A stretch of 64,000 nucleotides of DNA, from positions 1 through 64,000 of the forward strand of contig CACORJ010000002.1 of the NCBI GenBank assembly GCA_902629575.1. The letters are read 5' to 3'. A program made the translations under genes and the position numbers. Below the pieces are notes generated by a model. It did not search any database and was not told the DNA's origin. It worked only from the letters and a program-made list of their open reading frames with translations. Origin of the DNA: an uncultured Pelagibacteraceae bacterium (lineage in GTDB: Bacteria; Pseudomonadota; Alphaproteobacteria; Pelagibacterales; Pelagibacteraceae). This document shows positions 34,894 to 46,897 of the stretch, piece by piece (the first letter of the stretch is position 1; each line of letters starts with the position of its first letter).

Positions 34894-37085
34894 TGTTAGT
34901 TAGTGAAAAAGTAGCAATAGAGCACGGTCTTAAAGCTGATGAATATAAAAAGATATGTGAACTATTAAAGAGAACACCTAATCTTACAGAACTTGGTATT
35001 TTTTCAGCAATGTGGAACGAACATTGTTCTTATAAGTCTTCAAGACTTCATTTAAAAAAACTGCCTACATCAGGGAAAAAAGTTATTCAGGGACCAGGTG
35101 AAAATGCTGGAGTGATTGATATTGAGGATGGAGATGCAATTGTATTCAAAATCGAAAGCCACAATCACCCATCTTTTATCGAACCTTACCAAGGTGCGGC
35201 AACAGGGGTTGGAGGTATCATGCGTGATGTTTTTACTATGGGAGCTAGGCCAATAGCTAATTTAAACTCAATACATTTTGGATCCCCACAACATAAGAAA
35301 ACAAAGAATCTTTTAAGAGGGGTAGTTCATGGAATTGGTGGTTATGGTAATTGCATGGGTGTTCCAACAATTGCAGGACAAACATCTTTTGATAGTTCTT
35401 ATAATGGAAATATTCTAGTAAACGCCATGACATTAGGTCTGGTCAAAAAAAATAAAATATTTTACTCAAAAGCAGCAGGATTAAATAAACCAGTAATTTA
35501 CGTGGGATCAAAGACAGGTAGAGATGGTATTCATGGTGCGAGTATGGCTTCAGCTAGCTTTGATGAAAAAATTGAAGAAAAAAAACCAACAGTGCAAGTT
35601 GGAGACCCATTTACTGAAAAACTTTTATTAGAGGCTTGTCTTGAATTAATGGCAGGAGATTCAATCATTGCGATTCAAGATATGGGAGCAGCTGGCCTTA
35701 CATCTTCCAGTATTGAGATGGCCTCAAAAGGAAATTTAGGAATAGAAATTAATTTAAATAAAGTACCTTGTAGAGAATCTAAGATGACACCCTATGAAAT
35801 AATGCTTTCAGAAAGCCAAGAAAGAATGTTGATAGTTTTAGAAAATGGAAAGGAAGGGATGGCAAAAAAAATATTTGATAAGTGGAATTTGGATTTTGCC
35901 GTAATAGGAAAAACAACTAATACAAAAAATATCGAATTATTTTTTAATAATGAGCAAGTTGCAAATATTCCTGTTAATACATTAGTTGAAAACTCTCCTA
36001 TGTATGATCGTAAATGGAAAAAAGCTAAATTGCCTAAAAAAAATAAAATTAAAAAAGAAACTTATAGTAAATTAAAAATTAAAGATGTGCTAAAAAAAAT
36101 TCTATCAAATCCAAATATTTGTAGCAAAGAATGGATTTGGCAACAGTATGATCACACTGTTATGGGTGATACAATTCAAAAGCCTGGAGGTAACTCTGGA
36201 GTAGTCAGGGTACATGGTACCAACAAAGCTGTGGCTGCATCAGTTGACTCATCTGCTGTTTATTGTTGGGCACATCCACTAACTGGTGGTAAACAAGTTG
36301 TAGCTGAAAGCTGGAGAAATTTAATTTCAGTTGGAGCAACGCCTATAGCTATAACGAATTGTCTAAATTTTGGAAGCCCTGAAAATGAAGAAAATATGGG
36401 TGAATTCGTGGAATGTGTTCAAGGAATTGGAGAGGCAAGTAAGTATTTAAATTTCCCAGTGGTGTCGGGAAATGTGTCTTTTTACAATCAAACAAAAGAA
36501 ATTGGAATTAAACCAACCCCTTCTATAGGTGGAGTAGGATTGATTAAGGATTACAAAAAAATGGTAACGATGGATTTCAAAGAGAAAGATAATGTAGCCC
36601 TGATTATTGGAAAAACTGAAGGTCATCTTGATCAAAGTTTATTTGCCAGATCAATATTAGATGAAAAAAATGGTCCACCTCCTGAAGTAAATTTGTTTAA
36701 TGAAAAAAATAATGGCGAGACTTTACTAAATTTAATTGAAAAAAATTTAATAAAAAGTGCTCATGACGTTTCTTTGGGAGGTATCATTACCGCTATAAGC
36801 AAAATGTCAATTAAAGGAAATAAAGGTATAAAATTAAATAAATTTAAAAATTTAATTAACGAAATAGATTATTTGTTTGCCGAAGATCAAGGTAGATATG
36901 TAATTGAGGTAAAACAGGAAGATTTGAAAGATGTAATTAAAATCTTGGATAAAAACTCAGTTCATCATGAAGAATTGGGTTTTATTACTGAAAAAGATAT
37001 GATTATTAATGAAAAGACAAAAGTTACAATTGACGAATTGAAATCTTATAATACAAATTGGCTAACTAATTATATGAACTCATAA
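34893..37085 (+). CDS. purL: FGAM synthase subunit PurL
   Basis: [34 protein letters not shown]. Confidence 0.98.
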   Translation: MLVSEKVAIEHGLKADEYKKICELLKRTPNLTELGIFSAMWNEHCSYKSSRLHLKKLPTSGKKVIQGPGENAGVIDIEDGDAIVFKIESHNHPSFIEPYQGAATGVGGIMRDVFTMGARPIANLNSIHFGSPQHKKTKNLLRGVVHGIGGYGNCMGVPTIAGQTSFDSSYNGNILVNAMTLGLVKKNKIFYSKAAGLNKPVIYVGSKTGRDGIHGASMASASFDEKIEEKKPTVQVGDPFTEKLLLEACLELMAGDSIIAIQDMGAAGLTSSSIEMASKGNLGIEINLNKVPCRESKMTPYEIMLSESQERMLIVLENGKEGMAKKIFDKWNLDFAVIGKTTNTKNIELFFNNEQVANIPVNTLVENSPMYDRKWKKAKLPKKNKIKKETYSKLKIKDVLKKILSNPNICSKEWIWQQYDHTVMGDTIQKPGGNSGVVRVHGTNKAVAASVDSSAVYCWAHPLTGGKQVVAESWRNLISVGATPIAITNCLNFGSPENEENMGEFVECVQGIGEASKYLNFPVVSGNVSFYNQTKEIGIKPTPSIGGVGLIKDYKKMVTMDFKEKDNVALIIGKTEGHLDQSLFARSILDEKNGPPPEVNLFNEKNNGETLLNLIEKNLIKSAHDVSLGGIITAISKMSIKGNKGIKLNKFKNLINEIDYLFAEDQGRYVIEVKQEDLKDVIKILDKNSVHHEELGFITEKDMIINEKTKVTIDELKSYNTNWLTNYMNS

Positions 37086-37315
37086 TGGCAATGGATTTAA
37101 AAGAAATAGAAAAATTTATAAAAGAGGCAATGCCAGATGCTATTATTGAAATTCAAGATTTAGCTGGAGATGGTAACCATTATTCTGCGGTAGTTACATC
37201 TTCACAGTTTGCTGGCAAAAGCAAAATAGAGCAACATAAAATGGTATATAATTCTTTAAAAGGTAGGATGGGTAATGAGTTACATGCTTTAGCAATAAAA
37301 ACAAAGGAACAATAA
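37085..37315 (+). CDS. BolA family protein
   Basis: BolA fold sequence GDGNHYSAVVTSSQFAGKSKIEQHKMVYNSL. Confidence 0.94.
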   Translation: MAMDLKEIEKFIKEAMPDAIIEIQDLAGDGNHYSAVVTSSQFAGKSKIEQHKMVYNSLKGRMGNELHALAIKTKEQ

Positions 37316-37647
37316 TGGACGATCAAACAAAAAAACTTATTCAAAATCATATCGATAATAATGAAGTTTGTTTATTTATGAAAGGAACTCCTGATGCTCC
37401 TCAGTGCGGATTTTCAATGGCTGTTTCAAATATGCTTAAAATTCTTGAGGTGAATTTTAAAGGGGTAAATGTGCTGGAAAATCAAAATATACGGGAAGGT
37501 ATAAAAGTTTTCAGTGATTGGCCAACTATCCCCCAACTATATATTAAAAAAGAATTTGTTGGTGGATGTGATATAGTAAAAGAAATGTACGAGAACGGTG
37601 AGCTAAAAAAAATTTTTGAAACTAAGGGTATTAATTTTAAAAAATAA
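37315..37647 (+). CDS. grxD: Monothiol glutaredoxin (Grx4 family)
   Basis: MKGTPDAPQCGFS, WPTIPQLYI, GGCDIVKEMYENGEL. Confidence 0.95.
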   Translation: MDDQTKKLIQNHIDNNEVCLFMKGTPDAPQCGFSMAVSNMLKILEVNFKGVNVLENQNIREGIKVFSDWPTIPQLYIKKEFVGGCDIVKEMYENGELKKIFETKGINFKK

Positions 37648-37649
37648 TC

Positions 37650-38267
37650 TTATCTAGAGTAATATTCAATGACTAAATTTGGTTCCATCACAATCGGGTA
37701 AGGAACTTCTTCAAACTTTGGGACTCTAACAAATTTTAATTTTTTATTTTTTTCGTCCATTTGAATATATTCTGGTGTTTCTCTTTCTTTATTAGCTAAT
37801 GCAATATCGATTATAGCTAATTGTTTAGACTTATCTCGAATCTCAATAGTGTCTTCCTCTCTAACTAGATATGATGAAATATTAACTTTCTTTCCATTAA
37901 CTTTAACATGGCCGTGGTTTATCAACTGTCTTGCAGAAAAAATAGTAGTTGCAAATTTTGCTCTATAAATAATTGCATCAAGTCTTCTTTCTAGAAGACC
38001 TATTAAATTTTCGCTTGTATCACCTTTAAGCATTGTTGCTTTTTTATAAATATTTCTGAACTGTCTCTCGTTTATATTCCCATAGTAAGCTTTTAATTTT
38101 TGTTTAGCTTGAAGTTGAATTCCATAATCTGAAGGTTTTGAAGATCTGGTTTGACCGTGTTGACCAGGTCCGTAAGCTCTAGTATTAAAAGGACTTTTGG
38201 GTCTTCCCCATAAATTTACTTTTAATCTTCTATCTACTTTATGTTTAGAGTTTAATCTTTTAGTCAT
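37650..38267 (-). CDS. rpsD: 30S ribosomal protein S4
   Basis: S4 domain [36 protein letters not shown]. Confidence 0.98.
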   Translation of the reverse strand: MTKRLNSKHKVDRRLKVNLWGRPKSPFNTRAYGPGQHGQTRSSKPSDYGIQLQAKQKLKAYYGNINERQFRNIYKKATMLKGDTSENLIGLLERRLDAIIYRAKFATTIFSARQLINHGHVKVNGKKVNISSYLVREEDTIEIRDKSKQLAIIDIALANKERETPEYIQMDEKNKKLKFVRVPKFEEVPYPIVMEPNLVIEYYSR

Positions 38268-38307
38268 TTAAATATGGGTCTTATAAACTTACTCTTAAGT
38301 TTGTCAA

Positions 38308-39021
38308 TCAGCGTTTTTTTCCTAAACTAGCAAATACACCAGATAAAATACGGGTTTCTTTAGATGATAGTTCCATTCTATAAAAAATATTTCTTAAGTT
38401 TTCTAACATTACTGGTTTCTTCTCTTTTGGTTTAAAGAAATTTATTTCTTCTAAGTTTTTAATACAAAGTTTTGACATTAATAATATTTCTTTTTTAGAT
38501 GCAGATTTTATTTTATTTGACTTATTAAATTTCGACATACTTGATTTAAGAATGCTTGTGATGTACTGAGCAATGATTATCAAACTATGAGATAAATTTA
38601 AAGATTTGAAACTTGGATTAGTTGGAATTTGTAATGTATAATTTGAGTAACTAATTTCGTTATTGGATAATCCGGACGCCTCAGAGCCAAAAAGAAAAGC
38701 TACTTTTTTTTTAAAATCAATTTTCTTTAAATCTTCTAATTGAATGTGTTTAACATTTTTATTTCTAAATCTAGCAGATGTAGCAATTACAATATCAATG
38801 TTTTTTAAAGCAGATTGAAGAGTATTAAAATTTTTACATCTTTTAATAATATTTTTAGCGCCAACAGAGGTTGCTAAAATTTTATCATTTGGAAAAATAG
38901 GTTTTGGATTAATTACTATCATTTTTTTAAAATTAAAATTTTTCATTCCTCTTGCACATGCCCCAATATTTTCTGAAAGTTGTGGTTTGTGTAATATAAA
39001 AGTGATATTATTTACTGACAT
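38308..39021 (-). CDS. trmJ: TrmJ-like tRNA/rRNA methyltransferase (SpoU family)
   Basis: ILHKPQLSENIGACARGMKNF, FLFGSEASGLSN, SLNLSHSLIII. Confidence 0.87.
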   Translation of the reverse strand: MSVNNITFILHKPQLSENIGACARGMKNFNFKKMIVINPKPIFPNDKILATSVGAKNIIKRCKNFNTLQSALKNIDIVIATSARFRNKNVKHIQLEDLKKIDFKKKVAFLFGSEASGLSNNEISYSNYTLQIPTNPSFKSLNLSHSLIIIAQYITSILKSSMSKFNKSNKIKSASKKEILLMSKLCIKNLEEINFFKPKEKKPVMLENLRNIFYRMELSSKETRILSGVFASLGKKR

Positions 39022-39023
39022 GT

Positions 39024-39887
39024 TTAATCTATGCCATGATTTCTGTTATAATTTGAAATAATTGAAGGTTTTAAATCTTTTATAAATTTTTGATCGACTG
39101 TCCAAATAGAGACTCTTAATGGATAACATTTTGCTACATCAGAAGAATGTTCTGAACCACAATCACCTCCTGGACATGCTGAAAGAGCGCCAAGTATGTT
39201 AGTTTCTGCAAAAAATTCCAGATAATCACCTGGCCTAACTGGACTCGCTTTCATAAAATATTGTTTAGTATCATTTGTAAAACCGGTGAGCATAAATACA
39301 TTTAAAACATCATGTACAATTTTTTCTGCTTCTGATAATTTCATATTTTTTTCTTTCACTAAAGCTCTTGTTAGATTTGAATGACAACAATAATGGTAAT
39401 CTTTATTCGACAGTAGTTTAGAGGTATAAGGATCACATCTAGTCCCTATAACATCATGAACAGATCCTCCATCTTTATCATAATCATACCAATCTAATGT
39501 GTCCCAAGTAATTGTTGCTAAAGATCTTAAATAAGGAAAGCTGCTAAACATTTTATCCCCTACTGATAAATGAGTCCCATAAAGTGCTCTTGTTTTTCCA
39601 GAATAAAATTTTTCCTCTAAATTGGTTGAACAAAATAAATTTAAATCACCAACTTGTGGCCCCTCAATACTTTCTATCCTAAAAAATTCGCCATATTCCA
39701 CCTCGAATGTTTTTGCGTCTCTTGGGGGAATAGTTATTTCTTTTTTTTTAACTAAGTTTTTTCTTGCTTGATGCAAAATACTTAAGTTATGGTCTTCTAT
39801 ATTTGTATTTGGATAGCAAATAATTGGCTTAGCACCAATTCTATTTTTAATATCTGATGGTTTTTCAGAATATTTTTTAATTTTCAT
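39024..39887 (-). CDS. DUF1989 / urea-carboxylase-associated family protein
   Basis: GPQVGDLNLF, VHDVLNVFMLTGF, SPVRPGDYLEFFAETN..LSACPGGD. Confidence 0.82.
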   Translation of the reverse strand: MKIKKYSEKPSDIKNRIGAKPIICYPNTNIEDHNLSILHQARKNLVKKKEITIPPRDAKTFEVEYGEFFRIESIEGPQVGDLNLFCSTNLEEKFYSGKTRALYGTHLSVGDKMFSSFPYLRSLATITWDTLDWYDYDKDGGSVHDVIGTRCDPYTSKLLSNKDYHYCCHSNLTRALVKEKNMKLSEAEKIVHDVLNVFMLTGFTNDTKQYFMKASPVRPGDYLEFFAETNILGALSACPGGDCGSEHSSDVAKCYPLRVSIWTVDQKFIKDLKPSIISNYNRNHGID

Positions 39888-39889
39888 AC

Positions 39890-41491
39890 TTATAAGCTAG
39901 CAGGTGCTTTATCTTTGAATAATTTATAATCTAAACTATCTACTAAAGCTTTAAAAGAGGCGTCTATAATATTTGGAGATACTCCTATAGTGAACCAGTT
40001 CACACCGTTAGAATCAGTGCTTTCAATACTTACTCTTGTTACTGCCTCTGTGCCTGTATTTAATATCCGAACTTTATAATCAACTAATTTCAAATCTTTT
40101 AAATACTCTGAATATTTTGCAAGTTTATTAACATTTTTTCTAATTGCATTATCTAAAGCATTAACTGGTCCATTTCCTTCTCCAACACAAATAATTTTTT
40201 TTCCATCAACTTCTAATTGAGCTTTTGCTGTTGAAATAATATTTCCAGTATTATCTTTTTTTACTGAAACATCATACTCAGTTATAGAGATATATCTTGG
40301 AATTTCTCCAATAATTCTTCTAGCCAATAATTCAAATGACGCATCTGCACCATCATAACTGTACCCAATAAATTCTCTGTCTTTTACTTCATCAAGTAAT
40401 TTTTTAATTTTTGGATCGTTTTCTTGAATATCGATTTTGATACTTTTTAATCTTGAGATAATATTTGATTTTCCTGATTGATCCGAGACAACAATATTTC
40501 TTGTGTTACCAACTTCCTCTGGATTGATGTGTTCATAAGTTTTTGGATCTTTTTGTACAGCAGATACATGTAATCCACCTTTATGAGAAAAAGCTGCTGC
40601 ACCTACATAAGGTAAATGTTGATTAGGTTTTCTGTTTAAAATTTCATCTAGAAGTCTTGAACAATCAGTTAGATTTTTAATGTTTTTTGATTTTATCCCA
40701 ATTTCGAATTGAGATGAAAAATCTTTCTTTAAAAAAAATGTTGGTATCAATGACATTAAATTTGCATTTCCACATCTTTCACCTAATCCGTTAATTGTAC
40801 CTTGAATTTGACGAACACCAGACAATACTGCTGCTAATGAATTAGCAACTGCATTACCCGTATCATTATGTGCATGAATTCCTAAGTTTTTACCTGGTAC
40901 GACTTTTGTAACTTCGCTAACTATCTTTGTAACTTCATGTGGAAGAGTTCCACCATTTGTATCACATAGTACAACCCACCTAGCACCTTCATCATAAGCA
41001 GCTTTAATACAGGAAAGTGCATATTTTGGATTTGCTTTATAACCATCAAAAAAATGTTCTGCATCAAACATAAATTCTTTTTTTGCTTTAACAAAATGTT
41101 TGGCACTCTCAGAAATATTATCTAAATTTTCTTCGTTTGTTATTCCTAGAGCAACATCAACATGAAAATCCCAAGACTTGCCTACTAAACATACTGCAGA
41201 AGTGTTAGAATTCATAATTGCAGATAAACCGGTATCATTTTCTGCACTTCGCCCAGATCTCTTAGTCATTCCAAAAGATGTTAGTTTTGAATTTTTGAAT
41301 TCATGTTTCTTTTGAAAAAATTCTGTATCTGTTGGGTTGGCTCCAGGCCATCCAGCTTCTATATAATCCACACCCAAATTATCTAAAGCAAAAGCAATTT
41401 TTTCTTTATCTTCTAAAGAAAAGTCTACTCCTTGTGTTTGAGCTCCATCTCTTAAAGTTGTGTCAAATATGTATAATTTTTCTTTGCTCAT
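39890..41491 (-). CDS. cimA: Citramalate synthase (CimA type)
   Basis: YIFDTTLRDGAQTQGVDFSLEDK, GIHAHNDTGNAVANS, C-terminal LeuA allosteric domain. Confidence 0.92.
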   Translation of the reverse strand: MSKEKLYIFDTTLRDGAQTQGVDFSLEDKEKIAFALDNLGVDYIEAGWPGANPTDTEFFQKKHEFKNSKLTSFGMTKRSGRSAENDTGLSAIMNSNTSAVCLVGKSWDFHVDVALGITNEENLDNISESAKHFVKAKKEFMFDAEHFFDGYKANPKYALSCIKAAYDEGARWVVLCDTNGGTLPHEVTKIVSEVTKVVPGKNLGIHAHNDTGNAVANSLAAVLSGVRQIQGTINGLGERCGNANLMSLIPTFFLKKDFSSQFEIGIKSKNIKNLTDCSRLLDEILNRKPNQHLPYVGAAAFSHKGGLHVSAVQKDPKTYEHINPEEVGNTRNIVVSDQSGKSNIISRLKSIKIDIQENDPKIKKLLDEVKDREFIGYSYDGADASFELLARRIIGEIPRYISITEYDVSVKKDNTGNIISTAKAQLEVDGKKIICVGEGNGPVNALDNAIRKNVNKLAKYSEYLKDLKLVDYKVRILNTGTEAVTRVSIESTDSNGVNWFTIGVSPNIIDASFKALVDSLDYKLFKDKAPASL

Positions 41492-42831
41492 TTAAATTTC
41501 CAGAGTGTTTTACCATCTTTGTCTTCTATTAAAACACCTTTGTCTGAGAGCTCATCTCTAATTCTATCAGCTTCTTTAAAGTTCATATTTTCTCTGGCTT
41601 TATCCCTCAAACTGACCATATTTTCAATTTCAGACTCAGTTATAGATACTCTTCTCTTTTTAAATTCGTTCCATTCCTCACTTGTTTCATTCATCAAACC
41701 AATAAATTTACATGCTGAGATAAATAAATCTATATTTTCACCTTTACTAGCTTTCTCATATAGCTTGTGAAGATTAGCAATATATCCAGGTGTATTTAAA
41801 TCTTCATACAATGGTTTTAAAATTTCATCTGAAACTTTGACAGATTTAAGATTAGATGAATACACTTTATACCATTTGTCTAAAGTGCTTTCACAATCTC
41901 TTAATAATTTATCGTTCCAATCTAATGGCTGTCTATAATGAGCACTCATCAAAGCTAATCTAATTATTTGGCCACTAATCTTATTTCTAAAATCTTTTAT
42001 CTTAAGAATGTTACCTTGTGACTTTGCCATTTTTTCATTAGACAGTGTGATAAATGCGTTGTGAATCCAATAATTCGCAAAAACTTTTGTATCATTGGCA
42101 CATCTAGATTGAGCTATTTCATTTTCATGATGGGGAAAAATTAAGTCTATACCACCACCATGAATATCAAATTCATTACCTAAAAATTTTTTTGACATCG
42201 CTGAACATTCTAAATGCCAACCTGGTCTGCCTTTTCCCCAAGGTGAATTCCAAGCTGGCTCATTATTATTTGATGGTTTCCATAAAACAAAGTCTTCTGA
42301 ATTTTTTTTGTTTTCACTTATTTCTACCCTAGATCCAGCTACTAAATCTTTCAAATTTTTATTAGATAATTTGCCATAATCAAAAAATTTTTTAACTTCA
42401 AAATAAACATGTTTTTTATTTTCGTATGCAAATCCTTTTTTTATTAAATCATTTATCATTTCAATCATTAGATCAATGTGTTCAGTGGCTTTTGGTTGAT
42501 GAGTAGGATTTTCACAATTAAGAAACTCACAATCTTCAAAAAAACTCTTAGTTACTTTTTCTGTAAGCTCTTTTGTAGAAACTTTTTGCTCTTGTGAAGA
42601 TTTGATTATTTTGTCATCAATATCAGTTATATTTCTTACATATGTTACTGAGATAAATTCATTTTTTAATAATTTAAATAAAATATCAAAAATTACTAAA
42701 GGTCTCGCATTTCCAATGTGAGGATCATCATAGACTGTAGGTCCACAAACATACATTCCCACATTATTTTTTTCTTTAGGAATAAAATGTTCTTTTTTAT
42801 TACTTAAATTATTTGTTAAAAAAATATCCAT
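41488..42831 (-). CDS. cysS: Cysteinyl-tRNA synthetase
   Basis: MYVCGPTVYDDPHIGNARP, GWHLECSAM, KMAKSQGN. Confidence 0.98.
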   Translation of the reverse strand: MDIFLTNNLSNKKEHFIPKEKNNVGMYVCGPTVYDDPHIGNARPLVIFDILFKLLKNEFISVTYVRNITDIDDKIIKSSQEQKVSTKELTEKVTKSFFEDCEFLNCENPTHQPKATEHIDLMIEMINDLIKKGFAYENKKHVYFEVKKFFDYGKLSNKNLKDLVAGSRVEISENKKNSEDFVLWKPSNNNEPAWNSPWGKGRPGWHLECSAMSKKFLGNEFDIHGGGIDLIFPHHENEIAQSRCANDTKVFANYWIHNAFITLSNEKMAKSQGNILKIKDFRNKISGQIIRLALMSAHYRQPLDWNDKLLRDCESTLDKWYKVYSSNLKSVKVSDEILKPLYEDLNTPGYIANLHKLYEKASKGENIDLFISACKFIGLMNETSEEWNEFKKRRVSITESEIENMVSLRDKARENMNFKEADRIRDELSDKGVLIEDKDGKTLWKFK

Positions 42832-42882
42832 ATCAGTTGATTAAGAAATATACCTTATTTGATGATTTGTTAATCTAATTGA

Positions 42883-43620
42883 TTAACTAGGAATCTTGCA
42901 AACTGGAATTGGCTCCATTTTATGCAAGTTTTGATTTCGAATTTTTTCGTATTGTTCTCTGTGGGGTGAATTTGGGTTTCCCATTGCATCTTCAAGTTCA
43001 GAATATTTGAAACCTAATTGACCTTCGTCTGTTCTTCCATCATCCCATAATCCATCAGTTGGTGGAGCATCAATAATTTCTTTTAATATGCCTAATTCTT
43101 TGCCAAGTTCCCACACTTCACTTTTATTACAATCTGCTATAGGAGATATATCAACACCACCATCTCCATATTTTGTATAAAAACCTACTCCAAAATCCTC
43201 TACTTTATTTCCTGTGCCAACCACAATACCTTTATTTGCTGCTGCAACTTGATAAAGTGTGGTCATTCTAAGTCTAGCTCTAGAATTAGCAAAGCCATGC
43301 TCATTATCAAATTTATTTAGTGTTGTTGAAAATGTTTCAAAAAGTTTATCTAAACTTAAAGTATGAGCTTCAACATTTTTAAAATTTTTTACCAGCCATT
43401 GTTGATGCTTTAAACTGAGGTCATGTTGATTTTCTTTTTGTTTAATCGGCATTGTTAAAACAATAGTTTTCATACCAGTCATCGCACTTAAAGTACTTGA
43501 GACAGATGAATCTATACCACCAGATATTCCAATAACTAATGATTGTGCCTTATTCGGCATCTTATCAACATAAGATTTAATCCAGTTTGAGATAAATTTT
43601 ACTTTTTCAGATGGTGTCAT
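42883..43620 (-). CDS. nadE: NAD+ synthase (ammonia-dependent)
   Basis: VIGISGGIDSSVSSTL P-loop, GTGNKVEDFGVGFYTKYGDGGVDISPI. Confidence 0.94.
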   Translation of the reverse strand: MTPSEKVKFISNWIKSYVDKMPNKAQSLVIGISGGIDSSVSSTLSAMTGMKTIVLTMPIKQKENQHDLSLKHQQWLVKNFKNVEAHTLSLDKLFETFSTTLNKFDNEHGFANSRARLRMTTLYQVAAANKGIVVGTGNKVEDFGVGFYTKYGDGGVDISPIADCNKSEVWELGKELGILKEIIDAPPTDGLWDDGRTDEGQLGFKYSELEDAMGNPNSPHREQYEKIRNQNLHKMEPIPVCKIPS

Positions 43621-43659
43621 GACAATATATCTAACTATCTACAATTTTAATGCAATAGC

Positions 43660-45045
43660 TTAAGATGCCGCTTGAATAGCATTTTTGGAATAGCTGGTAT
43701 TCTTTTTAATCTCATCAGAAATTAAAAAGGCTAACTCCAAAGCCTGATCAGCATTTAGTCTAGGATCACAGTGAGTATGGTATCTACTTGACAAATCTTG
43801 ATCCTGAATATTTTTGGCACCGCCAGTGCACTCAGTAACGTTTTGTCCAGTCATTTCAATATGCAATCCACCTGCATATGAACCTTCACTTTGATGAACT
43901 GCAAACACATCTTTAACTTCTTTTAAAATGTTATTAAATCTTCTAGTTTTATAGCCTGTAGTTGATTTTATAGTATTTCCATGCATTGGATCACAAGACC
44001 AAATTACATTTACTCCCTCTTTTTTAATTCCTCTAATAAGTTTTGGTAAATATTTTTCAACACTATCGTGACCAAACCTTGAAATTAGAGTAATTTTACC
44101 TTTTTCATTTTTAGGATTTATAAGATTACAGATTTTTACTATTTCATCTGGTTTACTAGTAGGTCCACATTTAATTCCAATTGGATTTTCAATTCCTCTA
44201 CAATACTCAACATGTCCACCGTCAATCTGTCTCGTTCTATCTCCAATCCAAACAAAGTGAGCAGAGGTTGCATGGTGTTCCCCAGTAGTAGAGTCTATTC
44301 TAGTCATACTTTCTTCAAAAGGTAAATGTAAAGCCTCATGAGATGTCCAAAAATTTACTGTTTTTAATCTTCTATTAAAATCTGAATTTATTCCACAAGC
44401 ATCCATGAATGCTAAAGCATCTGCAATTTTGTCTTCTAGTTCTTTAAATTTTTTTGCTTGAGGGCTTTTCTTAATGTATCCTAAGTTCCATAAATGAACT
44501 TTTTTTAAATCTGCAAATCCACCATGTGAAAATGCTCTCAAAAGATTCAGTGTTGATGCTGATTGAGAGTAAGCTTTAAAAAGTCTTTTTGGATCATATT
44601 TTCTTGCCTTCTCACTAAATTCTATTCCGTTTACATTGTCACCAAGATAACTAGGAAGTTCTGTTTCACCTTTTTTTTCCATTGGTGCACTTCTTGGTTT
44701 AGCAAACTGACCTGCAATTCTCCCAAGTTTAATTACTGGAAGTGATGCAGAATAAGTTAATACCAATGACATCTGTAGAATAACTTTAAAAGTATCCCTT
44801 ATATTATCTGGATTAAATTCAGCAAAACTTTCTGCACAATCTCCACCTTGAAGTAAAAAAGCTTTACCATCTACCACCTCAGCTAATTGTTGTTTTAGGT
44901 GTCGTGTTTCTCCAGCAAAAACTAGAGGTGGAAAAGTTTTAATTTTATTTAAAACTTGATCTAATTCTTTTTTATCCGGATATTCAGGAATGTGTTTTAC
45001 CGGGTATTTTCTCCAACTATTTATTTTCCAATTTTTCATGTTCAA
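43660..45045 (-). CDS. 3-deoxy-7-phosphoheptulonate synthase class II
   Basis: LLQGGDCAESFAEF, WSCDPMHGNT, GGLHIEMTGQNVTECTGG. Confidence 0.96.
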   Translation of the reverse strand: MNMKNWKINSWRKYPVKHIPEYPDKKELDQVLNKIKTFPPLVFAGETRHLKQQLAEVVDGKAFLLQGGDCAESFAEFNPDNIRDTFKVILQMSLVLTYSASLPVIKLGRIAGQFAKPRSAPMEKKGETELPSYLGDNVNGIEFSEKARKYDPKRLFKAYSQSASTLNLLRAFSHGGFADLKKVHLWNLGYIKKSPQAKKFKELEDKIADALAFMDACGINSDFNRRLKTVNFWTSHEALHLPFEESMTRIDSTTGEHHATSAHFVWIGDRTRQIDGGHVEYCRGIENPIGIKCGPTSKPDEIVKICNLINPKNEKGKITLISRFGHDSVEKYLPKLIRGIKKEGVNVIWSCDPMHGNTIKSTTGYKTRRFNNILKEVKDVFAVHQSEGSYAGGLHIEMTGQNVTECTGGAKNIQDQDLSSRYHTHCDPRLNADQALELAFLISDEIKKNTSYSKNAIQAAS

Positions 45046-45074
45046 CTCAGGATTGTTGTATCAGAGTTTATCTA

Positions 45075-46895
45075 TTATTCAACGGTTACTGACTTAGCCA
45101 AATTTCGAGGCTTATCTATATCGAAACCTTTTTTAAGAGCTGAATAATAAGCTAATTTTTGTAGAGGTATTGTTAAAAGAAAAGGTAAAAGATCCTCATT
45201 GGCACTTTCAACTTCGATTTTTTCCCAGATATTTTCAGAAACCACTTCATCACGACTTTTATTTGTTATTAATAAAACTTTTGCTCCTCTTGCAATAACT
45301 TCCTGCATATTAGAAATAGTTTTCTTATAATAATTATCTCTTGGTGCCAATACAACAACTGGCATTCCTTCTTCAATAAGAGCTAGCGGACCATGTTTCA
45401 TCTCACCAGCTGGATAGCCCTCTGCATGAATATAAGACAGTTCTTTCAATTTTAATGCTCCCTCTAATGCAATTGGAAAGGAAAAACCTCTTCCTAAAAA
45501 CATTGAGCCTTTAGCCTCGTTAAAAGTATTTGATATTGCCTGTATCTTATTATCGGTCAATAAAGTCTTTTCAGCTAATTTTGGAAGAGATTTAAGATCT
45601 TTGAGCTTTTCATTAAAGAGCTCTTTTTTCAAATCTTTTCTTAATAATCCAAGTTTTAAAGCTAGAATATACAGAATTAGGATTTGACTCAAAAAAGCTT
45701 TAGTAGATGCAACTCCTATCTCAGTTCCACAATGTATTGGTAGAACAAATTTAGAGTCTCTTGCTATAGAACTTTCAATAACATTTACAACAGCACATGT
45801 TTTCATATCATTTTGATTACACAAATCTAGAGCTGCGTAAGTATCTGCTGTTTCACCTGATTGAGACACGAATATATATAAAGTTTCTCTCTTGAACCTA
45901 TTTTTTCTATATCTAAACTCAGAAGCAATATCTACATTAACATCTAATGAGGTTAATTCTTCGAACCAGTATTTTGCAAGTAAACAAGAATGATAAGCTG
46001 TTCCACAACCAATTAAAGTTACTGAGGAAATTTCATTAGTTTTCCAAGGGAAGTTATAAATATTAATATCCTTATTTGATGTGTCTACATATTCATTAAT
46101 CCCATTTTTTAATGTTGTCGGTTGCTCTTCTATTTCTTTCGCCATGAAATGTTTGTAATCACCTTTGTCATATTTTTCATCCTCAAGTGATAATTCTAAA
46201 ACTTTTTTATTTATCTTATCTCCATCTTCATTAAAAAATTCGACATGATCTTTTTTTATAATACAAAATTCACCATCATTTAGATAGGTAATCTTATTTG
46301 TCATCGCTTTAAGTGCGTATGAATCTGAACCTAAATAATTTTCATTAGGCCCATATCCAACAGCTAATGGCGATCCTCTTCTTGCGCCAACTATTAAATC
46401 AGGTTGATCTTTAAATATTATACCAAGCGCAAAACTACCATGGAGAGATTTAAGAGTTTTTTTAATTGAATTAACAATATCTTCAGTTTTTAAATTTTCT
46501 GTAATCAAATGCACGATCACTTCAGTATCGGTTTGTGACTTAAATTTATGACCCTTACTTACCAAAAATTTTTTTAATAATGTAGAATTTTCGATTATTC
46601 CATTATGAACTACAGAAACATTTTGCGAAGAGTGAGGGTGAGCATTAATACTATTAGGTAAACCGTGTGTAGCCCAACGAACATGTCCTATACCAATCGT
46701 TCCTTCCATTTTTTGAACTAAAAGATTATTTTCTAAATTATCAACTCTTCCTTCAGATTTAACTTCGTTAATTTCATTGTTTGAAAGGGTTGCTATACCG
46801 GCTGAGTCATATCCTCTATATTCTAATTTTTTTAAAGAGTTAATTATTGTTGATGAGACAGACCTACTACTGTTGATACCAATTATTCCACACAT
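45075..46895 (-). CDS. glmS: Glutamine-fructose-6-phosphate aminotransferase
   Basis: CGIIGI N-terminus, SIS domains, C-terminal KPRNLAKSVTVE. Confidence 0.98.
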   Translation of the reverse strand: MCGIIGINSSRSVSSTIINSLKKLEYRGYDSAGIATLSNNEINEVKSEGRVDNLENNLLVQKMEGTIGIGHVRWATHGLPNSINAHPHSSQNVSVVHNGIIENSTLLKKFLVSKGHKFKSQTDTEVIVHLITENLKTEDIVNSIKKTLKSLHGSFALGIIFKDQPDLIVGARRGSPLAVGYGPNENYLGSDSYALKAMTNKITYLNDGEFCIIKKDHVEFFNEDGDKINKKVLELSLEDEKYDKGDYKHFMAKEIEEQPTTLKNGINEYVDTSNKDINIYNFPWKTNEISSVTLIGCGTAYHSCLLAKYWFEELTSLDVNVDIASEFRYRKNRFKRETLYIFVSQSGETADTYAALDLCNQNDMKTCAVVNVIESSIARDSKFVLPIHCGTEIGVASTKAFLSQILILYILALKLGLLRKDLKKELFNEKLKDLKSLPKLAEKTLLTDNKIQAISNTFNEAKGSMFLGRGFSFPIALEGALKLKELSYIHAEGYPAGEMKHGPLALIEEGMPVVVLAPRDNYYKKTISNMQEVIARGAKVLLITNKSRDEVVSENIWEKIEVESANEDLLPFLLTIPLQKLAYYSALKKGFDIDKPRNLAKSVTVE

Positions 46896-46897
46896 AA